From Bacteriovoracaceae bacterium UBA6200 (lineage in GTDB: Bacteria; Bdellovibrionota; Bacteriovoracia; Bacteriovoracales; Bacteriovoracaceae): 11,185 nucleotides of DNA. Of this stretch, positions 6,071 to 11,185 are shown one piece after another (the first letter of the stretch is position 1; every line of letters begins with the position of its first letter). Where the stretch lies: contig DISW01000015.1 of assembly GCA_002422605.1 (NCBI GenBank), positions 1 through 11,185 of the forward strand. Reading direction: 5' to 3'. A program made the translations under genes and the position numbers. The notes beneath the pieces were generated by a model, which worked only from the letters and a program-made list of their open reading frames with translations, had not been told where the DNA came from and ran no database searches.

Positions 6071-6420
6071 TATCAAAGTATTTTATTGTTTTTGTTGTAG
6101 GGGTTATTGTTACTCTATTTTCACAAAAAGCTCTTAATAACCTAATTACGTATAAAACTGATGAGAGCCGGACTATGTTAGTTACTTTAGGTGATAAGAT
6201 ACGTGAATTTCGTAAAGCTTGTGGGAAGCTACCTACAAACGAAAACGGGCTTAAGGCCTTAGTTGACCCATCGGTTGAAGGTTGTGCAGCTAATCCCTTT
6301 TTGCCACTTGTGCCAGTTGATCCATGGGATGGAACGATTACTTATATAATACTGGAAGATAAAGTGTATTTATTTCCTTCAAATCCAGAAGGGTCATTTT
6401 TAAAAATTGAATCATGGTAA
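6055..6420 (+). CDS. Membrane-anchored GspG-like protein, predicted immunity protein of module 4
   Basis: A 121-residue protein. Residues 5-22 are a single N-terminal membrane helix (YFIVFVVGVIVTLFS). The rest resembles the globular part of the type II secretion major pseudopilin GspG: a helix (LGDKIREFRKACGKLP), then TNENGLKALV at 61-70, then PVDPWDGTITYII at 87-99, matching the GspG pattern YPT.E.GL.AL...P.DPWG..Y.Y. The prepilin peptidase motif (GFTLIE) is absent, so it should not assemble into a pilus. Cys56 and Cys77 could pair in the periplasm. ATG 6055 has AGAGGA at 6042-6047 and overlaps the toxin gene. I infer a pseudopilin-derived fold reused as an antidote. Confidence 0.72.
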   Translation: MPFKLISKYFIVFVVGVIVTLFSQKALNNLITYKTDESRTMLVTLGDKIREFRKACGKLPTNENGLKALVDPSVEGCAANPFLPLVPVDPWDGTITYIILEDKVYLFPSNPEGSFLKIESW

Positions 6421-6441
6421 GTTACGATCCATATGAAAAAG

Positions 6442-6570
6442 ATGGCCACGATATGGCCAAAACTTTCCAAAAATTCCTCAAAACACCGCCAAAAAGCCCA
6501 TTGGATCGAGGGCCGCAAAAGGTGCAGATTCTCCAATTAAAGGGATCTGTTTGTGATTCAAGATCCGATT
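6442..6570 (+). repeat. Repeat A, copy 2: hairpin head plus eroded Rhs tip
   Basis: The second copy of the 129-base unit seen at 1679-1807, gap-free. It begins with TGGCCA-N5-TGGCCA (self-pairing) and AAAACTTTCCAAAAATTCCT, has GAGGGCCGCAAAAGGTGCAG in the middle, and ends with TTTGTGATTCAAGATCCGATT (written here as TTTGTG, six bases, GATCCGATT), the Rhs-tip end. It lies 21 bases after the module 4 immunity gene, as copy 1 lies shortly after the broken membrane gene. Confidence 0.8.
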
Positions 6571-6672
6571 CAATTATTTAAAGTACACGCTCCATCATCA
6601 TCTGTTTAAACTTTCCTTCCTTTCGACTGATTCCCATCGGATGCACTGCCTCTTTGCTTTTAGGCTCCAGGA

Positions 6673-6701
6673 CCAATATCGACACTAATTATCAATATTG
6701 G
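6673..6701 (+). promoter_or_regulatory. Inverted repeat before the recombinase operon, possible operator or att core
   Basis: CCAATATCGA faces TCAATATTGG around a 9-base spacer; nine of ten positions pair. It lies 23 bases before ATG 6725. It is not followed by a T run, so it is not a typical terminator. The helix-turn-helix of the first gene product or the recombinases are plausible binders (inference). Confidence 0.5.
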
Positions 6702-6710
6702 CCTTAATAA

Positions 6711-6717
6711 AGAGGAG
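6711..6717 (+). promoter_or_regulatory. Ribosome binding site deciding the start at 6725
   Basis: AGAGGAG lies 7 bases before ATG 6725. The in-frame TTG at 6698 falls inside the inverted repeat and has no ribosome binding site, so 6725 is the start. Confidence 0.75.
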
Positions 6718-6724
6718 CTGTTTC

Positions 6725-7924
6725 ATGATTACGAAGGAAAAGTATTCTTTGTCCCATTGCTATCAATATGAAATTCGTCTTCAGAATCTGGAAAAGGATC
6801 TTAACGATTTTGGATTAGCAAAAGAGGAAACAAATAACTTAAGAGTAAAGGATTTCGAGCTCAAATTCATCGATAAAGAAGATACTGAACATTGCAAGAA
6901 GATTAAGCAGTTCATCGAACGACATGAATGGTTGGGATCAATGCCTCACCGACCGACCCATAGATTTATTGCGACTTATAAAGGGATCATTGCAGGGGCA
7001 ATTGTCATGTCTACTCCTAATGCCTTTTCCAATCTCTTAGGCAAAGAAAGTCGGGATCTGGAAAAGCTCATAAGTCGTGGAGCTTGTATCTCTTGGAGTC
7101 CTAAGAATCTGGCCTCTGCCTTAATCATGTACTCCATACGCTGGATGGTAACTAACACTCCATATAGATATTTCACTGCCTATTCTGATGTGGAAGCCAG
7201 GGAATTGGGTACGGTCTATCAGGCATGCAATTTTATCTACCTCGGACAAAATTCAGGAGCTAGGTTTGAATATTTTAATCTTAGTATTTCCAATAAAGGC
7301 TTCAGCGACCGCATTTTCCGGAAGGCGACGAGCTTTAAACTTTATGCAAGGAACTTAAGAATAAATTGGAAAAATTCTTGGAATAATCGAGACAAGATCT
7401 TATGGGAAAATATTCCTAAAGATATTGCTCAGAAGCTAAGGGAAGAATCTAGGAGAATTAAAGATTCCTGTGAACGGAGACAGATCCCACGAAAGCATAA
7501 GTATGTTTATATCCTCGGAAAGTCTAAAAAAGAAACACGAAGCCTAAAAGCAAGATTTAAGGAACATAATCCCATTCTTATGAGCTTGGTCTATCCCAAA
7601 ATTCGAGGGCCAATTTTTACCCGACAAAAAGAACGGCCATTGACTGAACGGCCGCAATCATGGTGGCCATCTAATATGGCAAAAGTGCCGGAGAAACGAT
7701 TTTTTACAATAAAGGAGATATCTACAATGTATGGCATCAGTCAGTGGTTGATTTATCACCACATTAAAAATGATCCCACCTTCCCTTTCCTTAATGTCGG
7801 AATCAAAAAAAAGTTACTTATTGAACTAAAGGTCTTTGAGGAGTGGTTAGCATTACGCACCAGGAAGCAAGTTCAACAAGAATTTAATCTTCCTACGGCC
7901 CAAGAGCTTTTGGGGGCTAGATGA
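6725..7924 (+). CDS. Mom-like GNAT-fold protein fused to an excisionase-type helix-turn-helix
   Basis: A 399-residue protein, first of a coupled operon with two tyrosine recombinases (ATGA overlap with the next gene). Residues about 45-200 look like a GNAT acyltransferase fold of the phage Mu Mom kind. Key parts are WLGSMPHRPTHRFIATYKG (69-87), AGAIVMSTPNAF, then SRGACISWSPKNLASALI (117-134) and YSDVEARELGTVYQACNF (153-170), which correspond to the core strands and cofactor helix of that group. A basic, charged linker (about 220-320) leads to a MerR/AlpA-like helix-turn-helix at about 324-376 (FFTIKEISTMYGISQWLIYHHIK, listed in parts: FFTIKEIS, GISQWLIYHHI). Mom modifies adenine in phage DNA, but whether this protein is an enzyme is unknown. 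Its place beside integrases suggests a directionality factor, DNA-modifying protein or recombination cofactor. Confidence 0.7.
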   Translation: MITKEKYSLSHCYQYEIRLQNLEKDLNDFGLAKEETNNLRVKDFELKFIDKEDTEHCKKIKQFIERHEWLGSMPHRPTHRFIATYKGIIAGAIVMSTPNAFSNLLGKESRDLEKLISRGACISWSPKNLASALIMYSIRWMVTNTPYRYFTAYSDVEARELGTVYQACNFIYLGQNSGARFEYFNLSISNKGFSDRIFRKATSFKLYARNLRINWKNSWNNRDKILWENIPKDIAQKLREESRRIKDSCERRQIPRKHKYVYILGKSKKETRSLKARFKEHNPILMSLVYPKIRGPIFTRQKERPLTERPQSWWPSNMAKVPEKRFFTIKEISTMYGISQWLIYHHIKNDPTFPFLNVGIKKKLLIELKVFEEWLALRTRKQVQQEFNLPTAQELLGAR

Positions 7925-8943
7925 TCTCATTTGATGTAAAGATTTACCGCAAGTCTGATGGAAATTTTCAAACTAAGTACCTAGATCCTAAGACTGGAAA
8001 GCGCAAGAGGAAGCAATTTCAGACCTTAAAGGAAGCGAAGCTTTATAAGTCTGAAGTTGAGATCGGTCTTCAGACCAAAGGCTTGTCGGCCTTCAGTGAC
8101 TTAAGAATTTCTCAGGTCATGAAAAGTTATATCGAGCTCTTTCCTAATTCGACCGTAAGATCACGTAAGAACCAGTTCAGCTCATTCATTGAAGCCTTTG
8201 GCAGTCATAGAGTCAGTGAACTTAATGAAAACGACCTCAGGGCCTGGTTTGAATCTATCAAAAGACTCGGCGACCTAAGTGAACTTACCTTAAACCAGAT
8301 CAGGTCTCAATTTTTTGGATTTTTTGAATTTTTAGGAAATGAGAACCACATTCGACTGAATCCTTTAAAGAAGATCCGTTTTAAGCGATATGACAATCCG
8401 AAGCGTCCAAGAGTGGTCCTGTCAGTGGAAGAAGTTCGCGAAGTTCTGGAAAATGCCAAGACCTTTGATGACAAGACTCTTTATCCTTACCTTTACACTC
8501 TTGCTAACACGGGAGCAAGAAGGAGCGAGATTCTGAAACTCGAGAGAGAGGATGTTGATTTTAGCACGGGTCTCATACATCTCAAGCACACCAAGAATGG
8601 GCGCCCACGCTTTATCAAGATGTCTCCAAGGCTGAAAGAAGTACTTAAGACAAAGCTGGATAGTCACGAATACCTTTGGGTATTTGAAAATGAGTTCGGT
8701 AAAGCGCTTCATAAGGCAGAGCTTTCGAGGCTAACTCACAAGTTTAATGCCTTCTTTCCGATGGACAAGAAGTGGACTTGCCACAGCCTTAGACACTCAT
8801 TTGCCTATAACTTCCTCAAGGCCGGAGGAGAGATGTACCAGCTTCAGGCCATTCTTGGACATCAGGGCATTCAAGTGACCGTTGATCTCTATGGGCAACT
8901 TAAGTCACAAGATATCGAGAACCCATCACCCTACAATTTTTAA
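7921..8943 (+). CDS. Tyrosine recombinase with complete catalytic site
   Basis: A 340-residue site-specific recombinase. Residues 1-50 form a basic beta-rich arm-binding-like domain (DVKIYRK, GKRKRKQF). About 60-150 is a SAM-like core-binding domain. About 165-330 is the catalytic domain. All six active-site positions are visible: Arg200 in TGARRSEI, Lys225 in HTKNGRPR, His288 and Arg291 in HSLRHSF, His314 in LGHQ, and the nucleophile Tyr324 in DLYGQL. It cuts and rejoins DNA through a 3'-phosphotyrosine link. It is translationally coupled to the Mom-like gene (4-base overlap) and followed 11 bases later by a degenerate paralogue, so the three products probably work together to move this island. 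Confidence 0.92.
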   Translation: MISFDVKIYRKSDGNFQTKYLDPKTGKRKRKQFQTLKEAKLYKSEVEIGLQTKGLSAFSDLRISQVMKSYIELFPNSTVRSRKNQFSSFIEAFGSHRVSELNENDLRAWFESIKRLGDLSELTLNQIRSQFFGFFEFLGNENHIRLNPLKKIRFKRYDNPKRPRVVLSVEEVREVLENAKTFDDKTLYPYLYTLANTGARRSEILKLEREDVDFSTGLIHLKHTKNGRPRFIKMSPRLKEVLKTKLDSHEYLWVFENEFGKALHKAELSRLTHKFNAFFPMDKKWTCHSLRHSFAYNFLKAGGEMYQLQAILGHQGIQVTVDLYGQLKSQDIENPSPYNF

Positions 8944-8954
8944 AAGGAAAATTC

Positions 8955-9944
8955 ATGAAAGACTTCATAGTGCATATCTATCCCATCAAAGGTGGTGAGT
9001 TCTTTACAACCTTCACTCACCCTCTAACAAAGAAGAAGGTCAGACAGCGTTTTAAATCCAGACAGGAGGCCCTGGACTATCGAAATCATATTGAAGAGAA
9101 GTTCACAAAGCCTAAGGTTGAAAACTTTTATGAGCTAAACGTCGAGGAATTGCTTGGGCAGTTTAATTTAGATAGGTCTGACAATAGCTTCGTCAAACAC
9201 AGCAGAGCACACTTGATGGATTTCGTTGATACTTTTGGCCATTACAAGATTGAGGAAGTGACGACCGAAGCTTTGAGGACTTGGCTGGACCAGATCCAGA
9301 GGGAAAATAATTTAAAAAACATAACCATGAGGGGAATGAAATGCGACATTGATCGCTTTTTTAAGTATCTCATTGAGAAAGACATTATCTCCGACTCACC
9401 TTTGACGACCATCTATTACGAGAAATCAGTTCCTCAAGTTAATTCGAGAAATCTTTTAACAGAAAGCGAAATATCAGACCTGTTAAAAGCGGTTAAGGCC
9501 TTCAGCCCTGGGTATCTCTACCCCCTAACAAAAATATTTGCAGAGACTGCGGGGAAGACAAGTGAAGTTATAGACCTCCTCTGGAAGAACATCGACTTAA
9601 CGAAGGGGGAAATTCATTTTCCCAGAACGAATGCCTCATGTGAGCGGGTTTTGAAACTTTCAGATGAACTAATTGAAATGTCAAAGAAAAGGAAATCCAA
9701 TCAGGGTTATGTCTTTCTTACTTATTACGGTGAAACATTCACAAAGAATAAAGTCAGTCGCGCCCTTAATGAATTCATGGCCAAGGGAACTTTTCATAGG
9801 AGCTGGAGTCCAATGGATCTAAGACATTCGTTTGCGGTGAATTTTCTCAATAAAGGAGGAAGTCTAAGGGAGCTTCAATATATACTGGGGCACAAAAATG
9901 TGTTTCAAACGAAGCAGCTGTATGGAGAATTAAGCCGGTTTTAA
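8955..9944 (+). CDS. Degenerate tyrosine recombinase, partner of the upstream enzyme
   Basis: A 329-residue protein with the same layout as the preceding recombinase: an N-terminal basic beta domain (FIVHIYPIKGG, KKKVRQRF), a SAM-like domain and a catalytic-type domain. Aligned with its neighbour, the first catalytic Arg is Lys201 (TAGKTSE in place of TGARRSE), the beta-hairpin Lys is Asn226, and the His of HxxR is Met287 (MDLRHSF). Arg290, His313 (LGHK) and Tyr323 (QLYGEL) remain. It is probably weak or inactive as an enzyme but able to bind DNA and pair with the active subunit. The frame is intact, so it is under selection or recently changed. ATG 8955 has AAAAGGA before it. Confidence 0.85.
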   Translation: MKDFIVHIYPIKGGEFFTTFTHPLTKKKVRQRFKSRQEALDYRNHIEEKFTKPKVENFYELNVEELLGQFNLDRSDNSFVKHSRAHLMDFVDTFGHYKIEEVTTEALRTWLDQIQRENNLKNITMRGMKCDIDRFFKYLIEKDIISDSPLTTIYYEKSVPQVNSRNLLTESEISDLLKAVKAFSPGYLYPLTKIFAETAGKTSEVIDLLWKNIDLTKGEIHFPRTNASCERVLKLSDELIEMSKKRKSNQGYVFLTYYGETFTKNKVSRALNEFMAKGTFHRSWSPMDLRHSFAVNFLNKGGSLRELQYILGHKNVFQTKQLYGELSRF

Positions 9945-9957
9945 ACTTAATAAAACC
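9937..9957 (+). promoter_or_regulatory. Inverted repeat at the end of the recombinase operon
   Basis: GGTTTTA and TAAAACC form perfect 7-base arms around AACTTAA, overlapping the stop of the second recombinase and lying 11 bases before the -35 box of the next operon. It has no T run, so it is at best a weak terminator. It could be an operator or an attachment-site arm. Confidence 0.35.
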
Positions 9958-9968
9958 AGTACATTGTA

Positions 9969-9997
9969 TTGATTTATAAGCTACTGATTTTTATAAT
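9969..9997 (+). promoter_or_regulatory. Sigma70-type promoter of the toxin-antitoxin operon
   Basis: TTGATT (9969-9974), a 17-base spacer, then a perfect TATAAT (9992-9997). Transcription should start near 10004 and leave a leader of about 95 bases containing two palindromes. Confidence 0.65.
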
Positions 9998-10024
9998 AAT
10001 GCATAAGTAGGATATAAGTTAAAT

Positions 10025-10054
10025 AGCCGATTTTAGATGGTCTAAAGTAAGGCT
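10025..10054 (+). promoter_or_regulatory. Nested inverted repeat in the TA leader
   Basis: TTTAGA-TGG-TCTAAA (10032-10046) is a perfect 6-base dyad, enclosed by AGCC (10025-10028) and GGCT (10051-10054). It could be an operator or an RNA hairpin in the leader. Confidence 0.4.
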
Positions 10055-10060
10055 GGCTTC

Positions 10061-10080
10061 TGTACGACAAGTATCGTACA
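10061..10080 (+). promoter_or_regulatory. Perfect palindrome, likely operator of the TA operon
   Basis: TGTACGA-CAAGTA-TCGTACA has perfect 7-base arms and lies 18 bases before the toxin start. Its place and symmetry fit autoregulation by the downstream antitoxin, which appears to have ribbon-helix-helix units. It differs from the E. coli MqsA site. Confidence 0.55.
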
Positions 10081-10098
10081 ATGTGAAAAGGATCTCCA

Positions 10099-10401
10099 TT
10101 GGGCCTGAAGGATATTAGGGAAGAGATAGTTAAGAAGTTGCTAGAGGGAAGAATTCAGCATGAAACCACTCGAAGTGGGGACATTAATGAAAAAAATCTC
10201 CTACTCGTCGGCAAAGTTAGCGTTGAGGAGGTTGTTGAGCTTATTAAGGCAACAAAAGGGCCTGGATTTTCGACCTCTAAGCATCACCTTGATGCAAACA
10301 TTGATGTCCATGTTTTTAAACCCAAAAAGGGTGGAATTACCTGGTACATAAAATGTTATTTAATTGAGCCTGATATTTGGTTCATTAGTGTTCATCATTA
10401 A
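10099..10401 (+). CDS. MqsR-like toxin of a type II toxin-antitoxin pair
   Basis: A 100-residue protein starting at TTG 10099 with AAAAGGA at 10086-10092. Its order of features resembles MqsR, an mRNA interferase: an N-terminal helix (IREEIVKKLLEG), ETTRS, a central helix (VEEVVELIKA), then GFSTSKHH, and a beta-rich end with DVHVFKP, WYIKCYLI and DIWFISVHH. MqsR has the comparable series FYKS, DVYRP, YLKITVI and LIVSF. Gene order, toxin first and zinc-finger protein second, is that of mqsRA. I see no decisive catalytic motif, so RNase activity is inferred. It could instead be a related small RelE-fold protein. Confidence 0.6.
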   Translation: MGLKDIREEIVKKLLEGRIQHETTRSGDINEKNLLLVGKVSVEEVVELIKATKGPGFSTSKHHLDANIDVHVFKPKKGGITWYIKCYLIEPDIWFISVHH

Positions 10402-10410
10402 AGGAAAGGA
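10401..10410 (+). promoter_or_regulatory. Ribosome binding site deciding the antitoxin start
   Basis: AAGGAAAGGA begins at the last base of the toxin's stop and ends 1 base before ATG 10412; its first AAGGA gives a 6-base spacing. An earlier in-frame start at 10364 lies inside the toxin gene and has no such site. Confidence 0.6.
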
Positions 10411-10411
10411 T

Positions 10412-11008
10412 ATGAAAATATACACAGAAGGTGAAAAATCAAAAGGCCTTTGCCAGGTCTGTGAAAAGTTGGTTCCAACGACATTTAAGGTTTCTTCTGT
10501 TCCTCTGTCTTCTGGAAAGGCCCATGTCGACAATATCTTGGTTGCAAAATGTGACCACTGTGATCATATTGTATCTATCCCACAACAGTCTTCACCTCGC
10601 ATTAAAGAAGTGCTTTCTACGAAAAAACACTCAATTGAAGTAAGGCTTCCAATTCATCTTTTAGATATTCTCATCCTGGCCAGCGATCAGTTTGAAATGG
10701 GTTCACCGGATCAATTAAAAGATTCTCTTGTCCGATATTACATATCGCTAGCCGATACCGATAAAAATGTTTCCAGAAGCATTAAAAAGTTTTCGGAGTC
10801 TGATTTGGCAAAAGGCTCTGGTTACAGGCTTTCGTTAAAGGTTAATGATGCCGCTTATGACCGTTTTGTACATTTGATGGAACAAACAAAACTGAACAAG
10901 ACGCAATTGCTGAAGGGATTAATTCTTAAAATTTATGAGGATGTACTTCAAAAGCCACAGAAGAAGAGAATAACAGATTTAGAAAAAGTAATGTTTGCTT
11001 CTGCATGA
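10412..11008 (+). CDS. MqsA-like zinc-finger antitoxin with two ribbon-helix-helix-like units
   Basis: A 198-residue protein. Cys14, Cys17, Cys47 and Cys50 form a CxxC...CxxC zinc finger (CQVC and CDHC), as in the N-terminal toxin-binding domain of MqsA. Instead of the usual C-terminal Cro-type HTH, two similar strand-helix-helix stretches follow: SIEVRLPIHLLDILILA... (about 74-114) and YRLSLKVNDAAYDRF... (about 138-179). Both suggest ribbon-helix-helix DNA binding, so one chain may hold a complete RHH pair. It lies 10 bases after the toxin gene under the same promoter and probably represses it at the palindrome 10061-10080. The C-terminal tail is Lys-rich. It is longer than E. coli MqsA (131 residues). 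The antitoxin role rests on context and the zinc finger. Confidence 0.6.
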   Translation: MKIYTEGEKSKGLCQVCEKLVPTTFKVSSVPLSSGKAHVDNILVAKCDHCDHIVSIPQQSSPRIKEVLSTKKHSIEVRLPIHLLDILILASDQFEMGSPDQLKDSLVRYYISLADTDKNVSRSIKKFSESDLAKGSGYRLSLKVNDAAYDRFVHLMEQTKLNKTQLLKGLILKIYEDVLQKPQKKRITDLEKVMFASA

Positions 11009-11010
11009 TA

Positions 11011-11160
11011 AAAATGGCCGTTTAATGGCCAAAAATTCCTAAAACTTCATCAAAATACAAAAAATTAAGTAGGACGCACTTCGTATGCATGAGAACATTT
11101 TCTTATGAATACTAAAGACTTATCAGGGGTGCAGCCTTCAAGCAGATAATTACGTACAGC
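11011..11160 (+). repeat. Repeat B, copy 2: hairpin leader joined to an Rhs tip
   Basis: Gap-free partner of 1957-2106. The head is TGGCC-GTTTAAT-GGCCA (5-base stem, 7-base loop). The second hairpin, ATGAGAA-CATT-TTCTTAT at 11089-11106, keeps pairing through a G-U pair where copy 1 has G-C. The frame that is open in copy 1 has stops here, one in the head (TAA) and one at 11113-11115, so the repeat is not conserved as protein-coding. It begins 2 bases after the antitoxin stop codon. Confidence 0.85.
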
Positions 11161-11185
11161 CATTATGATCCGCAAGTTGGAAGGT
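11161..11185 (+). CDS. Start of a fifth Rhs tip, cut by the window edge
   Basis: The last 25 bases read HYDPQVGR in the Rhs frame and match the other tips. In-frame stops lie in the repeat upstream and no start codon follows the last one, at 11113-11115. Within the window this tip has no start, like module 4. A toxin and immunity gene are expected beyond the edge. Confidence 0.6.

Larger units (their letters stand above)
6571..6724 (+). other. Leader region of the recombinase operon
   Basis: Similarity to repeat A stops at 6570, so this marks the probable left end of the island. There is no gene. A TTGCTT at 6654-6659 with 17-base spacing to TATCGA is only a weak promoter match. The notable elements are the inverted repeat at 6673-6701 and the ribosome binding site at 6711-6717. 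Confidence 0.45.

Noticed and set aside
8422..8712. Minus-strand frame within the active recombinase gene
   Set aside because: Shadow of a gene with a full catalytic motif set.
10160..10643. Extra plus-strand frames at 10160-10351 and 10431-10643
   Set aside because: Both are out-of-frame readings of the toxin and antitoxin genes, without ribosome binding sites or domain features.
11011..11030. TGGCC hairpin as a plus-strand terminator for the antitoxin gene
   Set aside because: The stem is followed by an A-rich, not T-rich, stretch on the plus strand. A T run exists only on the minus strand, where no gene is seen.

Overview
This is an A+T-rich bacterial window. Every gene I can support is on the plus strand. 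Several toxin partners carry signal peptides or membrane anchors, and one toxin domain looks built to attack peptidoglycan from the periplasm, so the host is most likely Gram-negative. The style (low G+C, Rhs tip arrays, a Mom-like/tyrosine-recombinase element) would suit a Bdellovibrionota/Bacteriovorax-type genome, but that is only a guess because there is no taxonomic marker gene.

Left part (1-6420): an array of polymorphic-toxin modules. Each one joins the last conserved piece of an Rhs core (YYYRARHYDP...GRF.Q.DPIGL...NNP...DPxGL) to an unrelated C-terminal toxin, followed by an overlapping small immunity gene. Four modules are complete in the window: (1) an unknown toxin with a multi-pass membrane partner; (2) an HELGH zinc-peptidase toxin, M91/NleD-like, with a secreted partner; (3) an L,D-transpeptidase-like (DUF2778/Tlde1-like) toxin with a membrane-anchored Sel1-like partner; (4) an HEYQH zinc-peptidase toxin with a membrane-anchored partner resembling the pseudopilin GspG. 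Only module 3 keeps a long stretch of Rhs core (about 490 residues). The others are short tips, and module 4 has no usable start codon. A CDS tail at the left edge and a fifth tip at the right edge show that the array continues both ways.

Between modules lie two related repeat families. Repeat A (1679-1807, 6442-6570) and repeat B (1957-2106, 11011-11160) share a hairpin-forming head with two TGGCC/GGCCA boxes. Both lead into Rhs-tip sequence: intact in B, eroded and cut off after 'DPI' in A. The A-to-B gap is about 150 bp at the first site and about 4.4 kb at the second.

Right part (6571-11010): that 4.4 kb is a mobile island. A tightly coupled three-gene operon encodes a Mom-like GNAT protein fused to an excisionase-type helix-turn-helix, a tyrosine recombinase with all catalytic residues, and a second tyrosine recombinase that has lost three of them. 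Downstream, behind its own promoter and a perfect palindrome, is an MqsR/MqsA-like toxin-antitoxin pair. Its antitoxin has a Cys4 zinc finger and what look like two tandem ribbon-helix-helix units. A reasonable overall reading, which is inference, is a store of interchangeable Rhs toxin/immunity tips whose spacer repeats are recombination-prone junctions, one of them occupied by an integrase/TA element.
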